This document shows positions 44,666 through 53,855 of a stretch of 64,000 nt of DNA, in pieces. The notes beneath the pieces were generated by a model. The model did no database searches and was not told the DNA's origin. It was given only the letters and a program-made list of their open reading frames with translations. The DNA lies in contig JAWKNO010000001.1 of the NCBI GenBank assembly GCA_041391665.1, positions 1,612,001 through 1,676,000 on the forward strand. The letters run 5' to 3'. This DNA is from Bacteroidia bacterium (GTDB lineage Bacteria > Bacteroidota > Bacteroidia > J057). The translations under genes were made by a program, and so were the position numbers. The first letter of the stretch is position 1; each line of letters begins with the position of its first letter.

Positions 44666-45826
44666 ATGATTCACCGTATGCTGTCAGATAAAATACGCCA
44701 GATGGCGGCTAAAATGCCGGTCATCAGCATTACCGGCCCCAGGCAGTCAGGAAAGACCGTACTGGCCCGTGAGTTATTTTCCGAACTACCTTACGTAAAT
44801 CTTGAAAACCTTGAGCAGCGAGCCTTCGCATTAAATGATCCGGCAGGGTTTATCCGCAGTTATGCAGAAGGGGCTGTGATTGACGAAGCACAGTATGCGC
44901 CGGACCTATTTTCATATATACAGGTAAGGGTGGATGAAACTCGCCAAAACGGTAGGTATGTACTTACAGGATCTCAACATTTTCAGCTAACGGAACGTGT
45001 CAGTCAGAGCCTTGCCGGACGAGCAATAAATTTTTACCTGTTGCCCTTCTCCCACAGTGAGTTACATACTGCAGGCTGGTTGCCGGAAGATTATGAGCAG
45101 TTGATTGTAAAGGGGTATTATCCACGCATATACGATCAGGAACTTGAAGCAACAGATTTTTATCCTTCCTATATCGAAAACTATGTAGAACGCGATGCCC
45201 GCCAAATGATCAATATAATGGATTTAGGCAAGTTTCAGCTTTTTATACGTTTGTGCGCAGCCTTGAGCGGGCAACTTATCAATTATTCTTCCCTGGCAAA
45301 CGAAGTCGGTACAGATGCAAGTACAGCCAAACGCTGGCTTCATCTGCTGGAAAGCAGTTTTATCATTTTTCTACTTCAACCTTATTACCGCAATTACAAT
45401 AAACGCCTGGTCAAAACTCCTAAGTTGTATTTTTACGACACCGGGCTTGCCTGTTCGCTTTTGGGGATACGTTCTGTTGAAGAATTGCAGGCCAGTTATC
45501 GTAAAGGTGCTTTTTTTGAAAATTTTGTGATTGCAGAGACCTACAAACAATTCTACAACCGGGGACAACGCCCTCCTTGTTATTTCTGGCGGGACAATAA
45601 CGGGAATGAAGTGGACTTGTTAATAGAATCGGGCGGCAAACTGTTTCCCGTGGAAATCAAGTCGGGAAGAACCATTCATCAGGAATTTTTCAAAAATATA
45701 CAGTATTTCAATAAGATCGCCGAAAACGCAGAGGATCAGGGCCGGATTGTCTATGGTGGAGATTTGCAACAATTGCGCAGCCAGGGCCATGTTTACGGTT
45801 GGCGGGATTGGGAGATTGGGCATTAG
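44666..45826 (+). CDS. AAA_14 ATPase with DUF4143 domain
   Basis: 386 residues, complete. Walker A GPRQSGKT (24-31), Walker B-like AVIDEAQ, then the DUF4143 section with YPRIYDQELEATDFYPSYIE, FLLQPYYRNYNKRLVKTPK and a C-terminal PD-(D/E)XK-like NEVDLLIESG...PVEIKSG. This family is common and often duplicated in Bacteroidota; function unproven, sometimes discussed as a toxin-like or mobile-element-related ATPase. A broken relative is at 35104. Confidence 0.88.
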   Translation: MIHRMLSDKIRQMAAKMPVISITGPRQSGKTVLARELFSELPYVNLENLEQRAFALNDPAGFIRSYAEGAVIDEAQYAPDLFSYIQVRVDETRQNGRYVLTGSQHFQLTERVSQSLAGRAINFYLLPFSHSELHTAGWLPEDYEQLIVKGYYPRIYDQELEATDFYPSYIENYVERDARQMINIMDLGKFQLFIRLCAALSGQLINYSSLANEVGTDASTAKRWLHLLESSFIIFLLQPYYRNYNKRLVKTPKLYFYDTGLACSLLGIRSVEELQASYRKGAFFENFVIAETYKQFYNRGQRPPCYFWRDNNGNEVDLLIESGGKLFPVEIKSGRTIHQEFFKNIQYFNKIAENAEDQGRIVYGGDLQQLRSQGHVYGWRDWEIGH

Positions 45827-45893
45827 ACATCATTTAAACAGCGGAGATTTTTCATTTTCACCCTAATATCTCACATTATTTCGTTAAATCCCC

Positions 45894-45920
45894 TTGACAA
45901 ATTACCCCCCTGTGTATATT
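45894..45920 (+). promoter_or_regulatory. Cassette promoter B
   Basis: TTGACA 45894-45899, TATATT 45915-45920, 15-base spacer with C6. Sequence otherwise as in promoters A, C and D. Confidence 0.65.
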
Positions 45921-45954
45921 GTCCTTCGTATAACCCTTTATACCGATACCTGCC

Positions 45955-46473
45955 ATGAAAGTTTGTTATTTACTGATAATTCTTATTTTATTATGTGGCT
46001 GTCATACCCCTACCCCTGATCCGGTTAAGCCTGCGGAGTCTGTAATTGTCCGAGCCGGCCAGATGTATGCACTTGTAAATGGCCAGGAATGGCGTACTTG
46101 CGGGCCTGTAACGGCACCTAAAACATTTGCTCAATTATTTGTTGCAGAATATTTTGATATGGTAGGGGCCGGACTTTGCAGCAATACTGAAATTTATTTT
46201 AAGATTATCAATTTACAGGGAGAAGGAACTTACTTTTTAGGTGATACCAGCAGTAATTATGCTTTGTATTGGGGGCATAATAAATATTATACTGATGCTA
46301 CCCATACGGGAGAAATCACCATTGAGCAGATTGATTCGATGACCAACCAAGTAGAGAAACTTCCTTATAGGGTCTCGGGTACTTTTAGTTTTACTGCAAT
46401 AAATGAAGCAAACAGCGATACGGTATTCGTAACTAAAGGCTATTTCAATAAAATTGATGTGTACGTTTTCTGA
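45955..46473 (+). CDS. Cassette B lipoprotein
   Basis: 172 residues; lipobox with Cys16 (LLCGCH). The middle has no close match to the other cassette lipoproteins, but the layout, length and the end are shared: RVSGTFSFTAIN...SDTVFVTKGYFN matches GTFxFxA...DTxxITxGxFD, and it ends in DVYVF. It shares the cassette promoter and precedes the 104-residue truncated gene. Likely surface or periplasmic. Function unknown. Confidence 0.75.
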   Translation: MKVCYLLIILILLCGCHTPTPDPVKPAESVIVRAGQMYALVNGQEWRTCGPVTAPKTFAQLFVAEYFDMVGAGLCSNTEIYFKIINLQGEGTYFLGDTSSNYALYWGHNKYYTDATHTGEITIEQIDSMTNQVEKLPYRVSGTFSFTAINEANSDTVFVTKGYFNKIDVYVF

Positions 46474-46516
46474 TTTGTTATTTACTACGTCCGAACACTT
46501 TTAAATACTGCTTATC

Positions 46517-46831
46517 ATGTCTATGCGATTTGTTCTGTTTGCACTCCCATATCTACTGGGAATGCAGGGTATATTGGCGCAAGCACCTGTGCCCGTACCT
46601 GACGATTCCGCTCATTTTACTGCGAGTCTTCCCTACCCGGTAAGAGATAACCTCTACTATGACAACAGCGACAAAACCCTCTCCCAAATCCGACTCGACG
46701 CCGGGGACGGCCTCGGCTTTCGAACGATCAGTCTGAATGAAAGCCTGAATGCCCAATACCCTACCGGTGGGGAAAAAATCCTGCGTCTGCGGTTGAGTTT
46801 TACCGACGGCACGGTGCGGGAGTGTGGTTAG
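46517..46831 (+). CDS. Cassette B second gene: shortest truncated relative of 48950 protein
   Basis: 104 residues: signal peptide (RFVLFALPYLLGMQGILAQ) and then one beta domain (DNLYYDNSDKTLSQIRLDAG) ending in RECG. This domain equals the last 64 residues of the 247-residue protein at 47519 and the region near residues 200-260 of the 1576-residue protein. The whole hydrolase, beta-helix and sorting domain are absent. Could be a functional secreted fragment or a remnant; both readings stay open. Confidence 0.6.
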   Translation: MSMRFVLFALPYLLGMQGILAQAPVPVPDDSAHFTASLPYPVRDNLYYDNSDKTLSQIRLDAGDGLGFRTISLNESLNAQYPTGGEKILRLRLSFTDGTVRECG

Positions 46832-46909
46832 GTAATGGGGTGCGCGATTTTCTTAAACAATCATTCAAAGAAAATTTTCTGTTAAATCTCTTTATTTTTT
46901 TAAATTCCC

Positions 46910-46941
46910 TTGACAAATTACCCCCCCCCCCTGTGTATATT
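46910..46941 (+). promoter_or_regulatory. Cassette promoter C with C11 tract
   Basis: TTGACA 46910-46915, TATATT 46936-46941, 20-base spacer with eleven C (46921-46931). Longest of the four tracts. Confidence 0.7.
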
Positions 46942-46974
46942 GTCCTTTGTATGACCCTTTAACCAATACCTGCC

Positions 46975-47478
46975 ATGAAAGTAATGTACTTTTTTCTTCC
47001 CCTTTTGTTCCTGATCGGTTGTGATGTCTTGCCGGTAACGCCCTCTCTCCCCCCCGAAACCCAAGAGGGTGCCGGTACGTTTGGCGCACTCGTGGATGGG
47101 GTCGTCTGGCGACCGAATAATGGGGGACAGGTTTTCCCGCTTGCTCTGGCGGCCTCGTATGGGAGCGGTTCTCTTATACTAGGAGCTGTAAATCGGGATA
47201 TTAACTCTGAAATCGAATTTTATTTACAAGATACTGTCTATAGTGAAGGTACCTATCTCCTTGCCAAAAGTAAGACTCCCTTATTTTATGTGAAGTATGA
47301 AAAAGAGGACATCCGCTACTTCCCTAACGCCGATAACTACGGTACACTTGTCATTACGAAGTTGGATACCCTCGACATCGGATTTGTCTCCGGCACCTTT
47401 GAATTTGAAGCGATTAGTGAAATAGATTCGACGGATACGGTGCGCATTACCGACGGTCGTTTCGACGTACGGTTTTAA
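46975..47478 (+). CDS. Cassette C lipoprotein (DGRFDV family)
   Basis: 167 residues; lipobox Cys16 (LLFLIGCD). Proline-rich linker, then WRPNNGG-type strand, a diverse centre and the conserved end VSGTFEFEAISEID...TVRITDGRFDVRF. The same tail is repeated in the orphan fragments at 22702 and 23531. Precedes the 247-residue truncated gene. Function unknown. Confidence 0.8.
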   Translation: MKVMYFFLPLLFLIGCDVLPVTPSLPPETQEGAGTFGALVDGVVWRPNNGGQVFPLALAASYGSGSLILGAVNRDINSEIEFYLQDTVYSEGTYLLAKSKTPLFYVKYEKEDIRYFPNADNYGTLVITKLDTLDIGFVSGTFEFEAISEIDSTDTVRITDGRFDVRF

Positions 47479-47518
47479 CCTTCCCTTTTTCTTCTAAATC
47501 TACCTTTATTCTACTCCT

Positions 47519-48262
47519 ATGAAAACTATTTTTCTCCGCTTTTGGGCGGTACTGGTTTGTTGTGCCTTTTCCGGGCTTTACAGCCAAAGTGTTACGATTA
47601 CCGACAGTGCCTTTGTGCCTTTGGATCAGATGATGGACTCTGTGTTTGAACATGTCAGCCTGACTGCCGTGACTTCTCAACACCTGATCTCCCGTGCGCC
47701 GGTGATCGTGCCGATAGACCGGTTTCACGGGGGAGCCGGTGCCGATACCGCCGTTTTTTGGCAGTGGCAATCGCTCTATGCGACCTTACATTTGGCTGCC
47801 CTCACTCCCGCTGCCCAACTACCGACACCGGAAAACGGGTATGTGCCCCTTGTGGAAAATCTCTCCTCCCAAGACCCGATTCCGCTGGCGGTTTTGCACT
47901 ACAACTATCACTTCCTCGATAGCCTCGCTTTGGAGGACAATCTTCTGACCGTACAAGGGATTCAACTTTTTGACGTACCCAACCGCCCCCGCAGCCCCTT
48001 TCTGGCCGGGACTTTGTTTATCGCCGCACCCGTGCGCGAAGTCGTTTACACCCTAACGCCCAGTTTTACGATACGGGATAACCTCTACTACGACAATAGC
48101 GACAAAACCCTCTCTCAAATCCGGCTCGACGCCGGGGATGGACAGGGTTTCCATTCGGTCAGTCTGAATGATGCCTTAAATGTCCAATACTCTACGGGCG
48201 GGGAAAAAATCCTGCGCCTGCGGTTGAGTTTTACCGACGGCACGGCGCGGGAGTGTGGTTAG
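47519..48262 (+). CDS. Cassette C second gene: truncated N-terminal relative of the 48950 protein
   Basis: 247 residues. Signal peptide (FLRFWAVLVCCAFSGLYSQ) and most of the N-terminal region of the 1576-residue protein: LDQMMDSVFEHVSLTAVTSQ corresponds to IEVMIDSVFGSLDFSDVSTG, IQLFDVPNRPRSPFLAGTLF to IQLQDVPGRPESPYLEGRIF. It stops at RECG with TAG, the same codon as the gene at 46517, and the following 60 or so bases are also alike. So both truncated genes share the cut. Hydrolase absent. Confidence 0.65.
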   Translation: MKTIFLRFWAVLVCCAFSGLYSQSVTITDSAFVPLDQMMDSVFEHVSLTAVTSQHLISRAPVIVPIDRFHGGAGADTAVFWQWQSLYATLHLAALTPAAQLPTPENGYVPLVENLSSQDPIPLAVLHYNYHFLDSLALEDNLLTVQGIQLFDVPNRPRSPFLAGTLFIAAPVREVVYTLTPSFTIRDNLYYDNSDKTLSQIRLDAGDGQGFHSVSLNDALNVQYSTGGEKILRLRLSFTDGTARECG

Positions 48263-48340
48263 GTAATCGGGTGCGCGATTTTCTTAAACAACCATTCAAA
48301 GAAGATATTCTGTTAAATTTATTTATTTTTTTAAATCCCC

Positions 48341-48371
48341 TTGACAATTTACCCCCCCCCCTGTGTATATT
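48341..48371 (+). promoter_or_regulatory. Cassette promoter D with C10 tract
   Basis: TTGACA 48341-48346, TATATT 48366-48371, 19-base spacer with ten C (48352-48361). Confidence 0.7.
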
Positions 48372-48398
48372 GTGTCTGTCATACCAAGCTCATCGCCT

Positions 48399-48914
48399 AT
48401 GAAAACCCTGGCTTTTCTTTTCCTGCTCCTTCTTGCCGCCTGTGAGCGCGAGGCCCCACAGCCCCCTGATCCGCTGGATCTGCTGCCCCCCGCCACACAA
48501 ACCGGCGAAAATACCCTCGGCTTCCTCCTTGATGGCGAACCCTGGATGCCTAACCGGATTTTTCAGGGAGATTATCGCAAGAGTGATGGGAGGTTTAATA
48601 TCTACACTCGAAATGTTCAGTTTGACGGAAATGGAAATCCATCTGGGAGTAGTTTCTCTATTGGCTCTATAAGTGTTCAAGTTTATCAAGAAGGCACATA
48701 TAAAATTACTGATCGAGGTAATCTATCCGCTGTAGTGGATTTTCTAACTGGATGTACTTATTGGTCCTTCTTAGAAGACCCTGGCGAATTATCTCTTTCA
48801 AAGATGGACACAATTAATCGAGTTATGTCTGGTACCTTTCATTTTAAGGCAATCAGTGAAGACTGTACCGACACCCTATCCATCACCCACGGCCGCTTTG
48901 ACGTTTCCTTCTAA
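48399..48914 (+). CDS. Cassette D lipoprotein (HGRFDV family)
   Basis: 171 residues from ATG at 48399; lipobox with Cys15 (LLLLAACE). An in-frame GTG at 48363 lies inside the promoter and is rejected. Residues about 15-70 nearly equal the cassette A lipoprotein at 23832, the middle differs, and the C-terminus agrees again (SEDCTDTLSITHGRFDVSF). Followed 35 bases later by the full-length 1576-residue gene. Confidence 0.85.
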   Translation: MKTLAFLFLLLLAACEREAPQPPDPLDLLPPATQTGENTLGFLLDGEPWMPNRIFQGDYRKSDGRFNIYTRNVQFDGNGNPSGSSFSIGSISVQVYQEGTYKITDRGNLSAVVDFLTGCTYWSFLEDPGELSLSKMDTINRVMSGTFHFKAISEDCTDTLSITHGRFDVSF

Positions 48915-48949
48915 CTATTGAATTTCTTCCTCTAATATAACTTATCACC

Positions 48950-51900
48950 ATGCGAAATCTCATGATTCTCGCCGCACTTTTTGTGCTGGCGTCGGGACAA
49001 CTACGTGCTCAGATCACCACCTACCATGACACCCTCCCCGACGGAACGATCCTCACCCTCGTGGACAGCAGTAAGCCGCCCATCGAAGTCATGATTGACT
49101 CGGTGTTTGGCAGTCTGGACTTCAGCGACGTCAGCACAGGGCTGCTCATGGATCGCACGATTCACTTTGTGGATTATACCCGGTATGACGGTACACTTTC
49201 AGATAGCAATCAGGTGGATTACCGCACCTTTTTGTCGCTCTATGCTTCACTTTACAGTGCACCGCTGGATACCAGCGCCCGCCCGCTACCCGACCTGCCT
49301 GCTTATAAAGCTACTGCAGAAGATGTGGCCTCAAGTGGCGTCGTACCAGTGGGCGCGATTTTGATGCATTACCACCGGATCAAACCTACGGCACTGGCTG
49401 ATGAACTCCTTGCGCTCAATGGTATCCAGCTTCAGGATGTGCCGGGTCGCCCGGAAAGCCCATACCTGGAGGGACGGATTTTTGCCGTTGCCCCTTTGCG
49501 AACCCGTTTTGAACAGGCCGGGTTGACTTTTCAGTTTCCCGCCAGCCTGTATTACAGCAATAGCGGACTGACACTGACCGATATTGAGTTTGATCCGGGG
49601 AATGGCGTGGGGTTTCGGCATTTAAGTCCGGGGGAATCGTACTCCGCCATTTATCCCGACAGCGGGAGTTACCTGCTTCAGTTTCGTTACCATTACAGCA
49701 ACGACAGTATCTTTGAAAGTCGGGGAGAAATAGAAATAATGACCGGTGCGACCTATCGTTATGCCAACACAGCCGATGCAACTGTCGCCATTGCTGCTAC
49801 CACCGAGCATGATGGTGCAACCCTGTCTATCAGCTACGGCTGCGGGCACAGCTCCCTGACTAAACCCTTCATCGTCGTGGAAGGGTTGAATCCGAACCGG
49901 GAGATTGGGCGGAATGTGGCTACTTATAGAACTTTTCTAAACAATGTCAATGCTCAAGCAGGTGTAATTTTGCAGCCCCTCCTCGAAGAAGAAGGCTACG
50001 ACCTGGTTTATGTGGACTACGAAAATGGCGGGGATTTCATTGAGCGCAATGCCAAGCTGGTGGAGGATGTGATTGACTGGGTCAATGCCCAGAAAGCCAG
50101 CCAGCCCAATGCCGAGGAAAACGTAGTCATGGGCCGCAGCATGGGCGGGTTGGTAGCTCGCGTGGCCCTGCGCACGATGGAAAACAACAACGAAGATCAC
50201 GACACCCGGCTCTTCATCACCCAGGACTCGCCGCATCAGGGGTGCTATATTCCGTTGGGGTTGTTATATACCTTCACACATTTATACCACATGCGACGCC
50301 CCTTTGGCGGTGCCTACCTGCGGGATGATAAGCCCGAGATCAGCCAGGCTTACGGAGCGATTTATGCCCCAGCGACCCGGCAGATGCTGGTGCAATTTCC
50401 CTTACAGCAAACGCCTATATCCAACTTATGGCCGGATAATCCCAACTGGGAACTGGACATTACTTACCCCGATAGTACATGGTTAAAATCTACCCCTTTC
50501 CTGCAATGGCTGGACAGCCTGGGCCACCCCCAGCAATGCCGTGTAGTAGCGATTGCCAATGGCTCCGGAGAGGGGCAAGAGCAAGATCCTGGTTTTGGAC
50601 CTAACGATCCCATTAACTGGATTTCCATAAGTGAAAATTTTGGGGCCGGGCCCTACTTGTTTGGGGGAACTGCCTATGTTAATACGAGGGCTTCTGGCCT
50701 TCCGGATCGAACATCGGCTTTGAGTCAGATATACCGAGGGAATTTTCTGATATTTTATAATTTTTTGCCGTTCCCCCTACTTTTGTGGCACAACTGCTCT
50801 AGTACACGCATCCGGGTTGCAAACACCGATCCCTACGAAACCGCACCGGGCAGTATCTTTGACCCGGCAGACCTGGGCGATAATACCGAGGGTCTGGGAA
50901 CGGTATATCAGGATCGCTGGCATTTCGTTTCAGTGTCCAGCGCGCTAGATCTCGACAGCCCGGAGAATGAAGACTTATTTTACCCGGTGAATCCCAACAA
51001 CATTCTCAACCCGGCCAATCCCCTGACTCCCTTCAAAAACTACACGGCACCGACGTCCGTACATGCCACAGCCTCGCTGCCCGAGGTGAACGAACTACAT
51101 ACGCAGTTTACCTTGTCCAATGAGCCTTTTTTTATCCGGGAAATGGTCGGGGCTACCCTCTCAGACCCGGTCGTGACCGGTAGTTCCGATGAATTACTGG
51201 CTTCTTTCAACTTTGGCCGAAGTGACATCGCCTATACCAGCACCTACATTTCTTCAGATGTGCGTATTGTCTCCGGGCGAACGCTGGGAATACAGCGTGC
51301 GGTCGAACTAGGCGTTACGGGTTCCGGGCTTGGGCAAGCTTCCAGCGATGAAAGGTTTGAAGTAACGGTGTTGGGCAGTAGCGAATGCAGCCAGGACGCC
51401 AATGCTACCGTTAGCATCGAAAACGGCCTGCTGGAGATCGGATCGGCCAGTGGCAACCGCCAAGGGGTGCTGCGCTTCGCCAGTCAGGGCGGAAACACCA
51501 GCACCTTAATCGTGAATAGCACCCTCCGCATCCACGACAACTCCCGGCTGGTGATCGAACCGGGGGCAACCCTCCGCATTGAAAACGATGCACATATCGA
51601 ACTTCTGGGCGATAACGCTGTGCTGGAAATCCGCGGCAACCTCGAACTGGGGGCGTATGCCTCGCTGAGTTTTACCGGCAGTGGATTTATCCGCCTGGGT
51701 ATGGCCGTGCAGGGCACGACCAATGTCCAGCTTATCGGCACCGGCCAGCGACTCGAACTCCACGGCTCCGGGCCGACCGACAAAGTCCTCGAAATCATGG
51801 ACTTCACCGCCTGGTACCCTGATTATGACATTGACATGACCATCATCACCGACGGCAAGGTTGAACTCGGTGCAGGTGCCTGGCTCGATACCGGCAACGG

Positions 51901-53680
51901 ACAGGTGATTTTTGCTAATACACATTTTACGGCCATCACCCCCGATGCCGCCCACCGCTACCATACCATCTATACCAATGGGCAGTCCAATCAGTTTCTC
52001 GAAAATCTGGAATTCTCCTGGGGAATCCGCGGCCTGAGTGCCCGCAACAACCTCAGCAACGGAGCCTCTCCCACGATCTGGGACAGCCAGTTTCACGACT
52101 GCACCACCGGGCTGTACTCTGAAGGCAAAGGACTTACCCTCAACAACGTTGCGTTGTACAACAATACCACCGGCTGGCAGGGCGTCGGACATACCTTTGG
52201 CGGGAACTTTGTCAACAGCCAGGCGAATACAAACGGAGCCGGAATCTTTTTCACCGGCAATAGCAACCTCACCCTCACCACCTCGCAGGTCAACAACAAC
52301 GGCAGCGGGGTATATTATTCCGGGACGGGAAGTGTCACGGGTTCCTGTGGCGAAGTCCGCGACAATTTCAGCTACGGCATTCTCGCCGTCAACAACGGGT
52401 CGGTCAATTTTTCCTCCCAAAAGAAAATGAACCTCTCCGGCAATGCCCCTTCGATTTCGTTGTCTCAAGCCAGCAACCTGTATCTCAGCAACGGAAGAAA
52501 CAACCTGATTCCCGCCAGTGGCAGCAAGGCCGTAAATGGAACTCTCAGCGGGAGTATCACTTTGATCACCGCCACCCGCAACCAGTGGAACACCCGCATC
52601 CCGCCGGGCAATCCGATCCCTAATCCCGGCCAGTCGCCCGTATCGGGGCTGGACTACACCCTGACCAACGGCAGCGGAGCGGCAGTTACCCTGACCGACA
52701 ATCAGCCCTTTGTTTTTGCGCCTTGTGGCGGCGGCAATCCCTCCGGGCTGATGGTGGAGACCGAACCCTGCACCAATTGTCCAACGATGCAGACGCCTCA
52801 TGTTCCCGGTCTGCGGCTCGATTTGGCCCTCAATCAGGCCCTGGCAAATCTGGCAGATAGTCTGCCCGCTGTCCGGGCGATGGGTGTGACGCAGTTGAGC
52901 GAAATCCTCGATCATGCCTTTCCCTACGGCGTCAATCACCCCCGGCTGCGCCGCCTGCTCGACCTCGGCTGGCTCGAACTCCGCGATTACACCGCCCGCG
53001 AAATGGCGGCAGATACCCTTCCGGTAGATTCCAGCCTTCACACCCCGTTACTCACCGGGCGGCTGGCCCTGCTGCGGGCGGCGGTCAACCGGCGCAGACT
53101 TCAGCATCAGGCAGCGGGAGATTCTGTTCGGGCGTTTTACCTCGCCACTGATCGCGCCCTGCTCTACGAATGGGCCGGACGTACTGGCAAAGCCCTGCAA
53201 CAACTCGAAAATCTGCAATCTCCCAACCGGACACCCGAAGAGCAGGAATACCTTGATCATTGGATTTGCCATCTCCGGGCGAAACAACAATACCGGCAAG
53301 GGCTTCTTACCCCGTTGCAGTGGGACAGCCTGATTCAGACCTGTCCTTTGCCTTCGGCAGTTTCGCCGGTAGCCTCGGGCACGGCGCTTCGCCTTTCAGC
53401 ACCAGCGGAGCCGGAGATCATTCTTTATCCCAATCCCGCCACGGACCGGCTGTATATCAGTTACACCCCGGTGGGAATTCCCGACGATCACGCCAGCCTT
53501 CGCGCCACGCTACACGACTTGCAGGGCGGAGAAGAAGGGGAAATTCTGCCCTCACAAGGCGTATTCGCCGGAAATAACGAATGGGAAGTTTCCACCGCCC
53601 ATCTCCCCGCCGGGGTGTATCTCGTACGGATTTTTACCGGTGCGGAGAGCCAGACGTTTAAGCTTGTGATTGTGCGGTGA
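48950..53680 (+). CDS. T9SS-exported alpha/beta hydrolase with beta-helix (full-length cassette gene)
   Basis: 1576 residues. Signal peptide (1-20), N-terminal region to about 285, then an alpha/beta hydrolase domain with GRSMGG nucleophile elbow (Ser397) and DSPHQG downstream (about 425) and an SSALDLDSP segment (about 660) where lipases of this type carry the acid/His region. Next is a right-handed beta-helix of regular strands (about 800-1180: LVIEPGATLRIEND, VVLEIRGNLELG-like turns), a helical region (about 1275-1465), and a type A sorting domain (EIILYPNPATDRLYIS to KLVIVR, from about 1495). Likely a secreted or surface esterase/lipase. Preceded by the lipoprotein; substrate unknown. The three other cassettes carry shortened relatives. 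Confidence 0.88.
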   Translation: MRNLMILAALFVLASGQLRAQITTYHDTLPDGTILTLVDSSKPPIEVMIDSVFGSLDFSDVSTGLLMDRTIHFVDYTRYDGTLSDSNQVDYRTFLSLYASLYSAPLDTSARPLPDLPAYKATAEDVASSGVVPVGAILMHYHRIKPTALADELLALNGIQLQDVPGRPESPYLEGRIFAVAPLRTRFEQAGLTFQFPASLYYSNSGLTLTDIEFDPGNGVGFRHLSPGESYSAIYPDSGSYLLQFRYHYSNDSIFESRGEIEIMTGATYRYANTADATVAIAATTEHDGATLSISYGCGHSSLTKPFIVVEGLNPNREIGRNVATYRTFLNNVNAQAGVILQPLLEEEGYDLVYVDYENGGDFIERNAKLVEDVIDWVNAQKASQPNAEENVVMGRSMGGLVARVALRTMENNNEDHDTRLFITQDSPHQGCYIPLGLLYTFTHLYHMRRPFGGAYLRDDKPEISQAYGAIYAPATRQMLVQFPLQQTPISNLWPDNPNWELDITYPDSTWLKSTPFLQWLDSLGHPQQCRVVAIANGSGEGQEQDPGFGPNDPINWISISENFGAGPYLFGGTAYVNTRASGLPDRTSALSQIYRGNFLIFYNFLPFPLLLWHNCSSTRIRVANTDPYETAPGSIFDPADLGDNTEGLGTVYQDRWHFVSVSSALDLDSPENEDLFYPVNPNNILNPANPLTPFKNYTAPTSVHATASLPEVNELHTQFTLSNEPFFIREMVGATLSDPVVTGSSDELLASFNFGRSDIAYTSTYISSDVRIVSGRTLGIQRAVELGVTGSGLGQASSDERFEVTVLGSSECSQDANATVSIENGLLEIGSASGNRQGVLRFASQGGNTSTLIVNSTLRIHDNSRLVIEPGATLRIENDAHIELLGDNAVLEIRGNLELGAYASLSFTGSGFIRLGMAVQGTTNVQLIGTGQRLELHGSGPTDKVLEIMDFTAWYPDYDIDMTIITDGKVELGAGAWLDTGNGQVIFANTHFTAITPDAAHRYHTIYTNGQSNQFLENLEFSWGIRGLSARNNLSNGASPTIWDSQFHDCTTGLYSEGKGLTLNNVALYNNTTGWQGVGHTFGGNFVNSQANTNGAGIFFTGNSNLTLTTSQVNNNGSGVYYSGTGSVTGSCGEVRDNFSYGILAVNNGSVNFSSQKKMNLSGNAPSISLSQASNLYLSNGRNNLIPASGSKAVNGTLSGSITLITATRNQWNTRIPPGNPIPNPGQSPVSGLDYTLTNGSGAAVTLTDNQPFVFAPCGGGNPSGLMVETEPCTNCPTMQTPHVPGLRLDLALNQALANLADSLPAVRAMGVTQLSEILDHAFPYGVNHPRLRRLLDLGWLELRDYTAREMAADTLPVDSSLHTPLLTGRLALLRAAVNRRRLQHQAAGDSVRAFYLATDRALLYEWAGRTGKALQQLENLQSPNRTPEEQEYLDHWICHLRAKQQYRQGLLTPLQWDSLIQTCPLPSAVSPVASGTALRLSAPAEPEIILYPNPATDRLYISYTPVGIPDDHASLRATLHDLQGGEEGEILPSQGVFAGNNEWEVSTAHLPAGVYLVRIFTGAESQTFKLVIVR

Positions 53681-53822
53681 AGGTGATATACTACTGACAA
53701 AGTCCAACCATCACGAGATAGAGATCCTTTCCTTCTTTGCTACGTCCTGCCGTGGTTATTTTATTTACGAAAATATAGAACCCCCACTGCCGCCCGCGCG
53801 GAGGTGACAAAGATTTTTCCTT

Positions 53823-53855
53823 ATTTGACAAATGGATTTTTCTATTTTGTCAAAT
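53823..53855. promoter_or_regulatory. Inverted repeat over the response regulator start
   Basis: ATTTGACAAA (53823-53832) and TTTGTCAAAT (53846-53855) are exact complements; the second overlaps the ATG at 53854. TGACAAA also occurs at 53695, 53805 and 53871. Candidate binding site of the response regulator. Confidence 0.55.

Noticed and set aside
46517..48262. Frameshifted pieces of one longer gene
   Set aside because: A separate promoter and complete lipoprotein gene lie between the two truncated genes, and both have their own signal peptide and the same stop, so they are separate copies and not a broken single gene.
48363..48398. GTG start extending the cassette D lipoprotein by 12 codons
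   Set aside because: The codons overlap the promoter and would bury the lipoprotein signal; ATG at 48399 fits the paralogues.
51506..53041. Long open frame of 511 codons on the minus strand inside the 1576-residue gene
   Set aside because: It is antisense to the GC-rich beta-helix and helical region, its translation is low-complexity with no family features, and the plus strand gene is complete and well supported.
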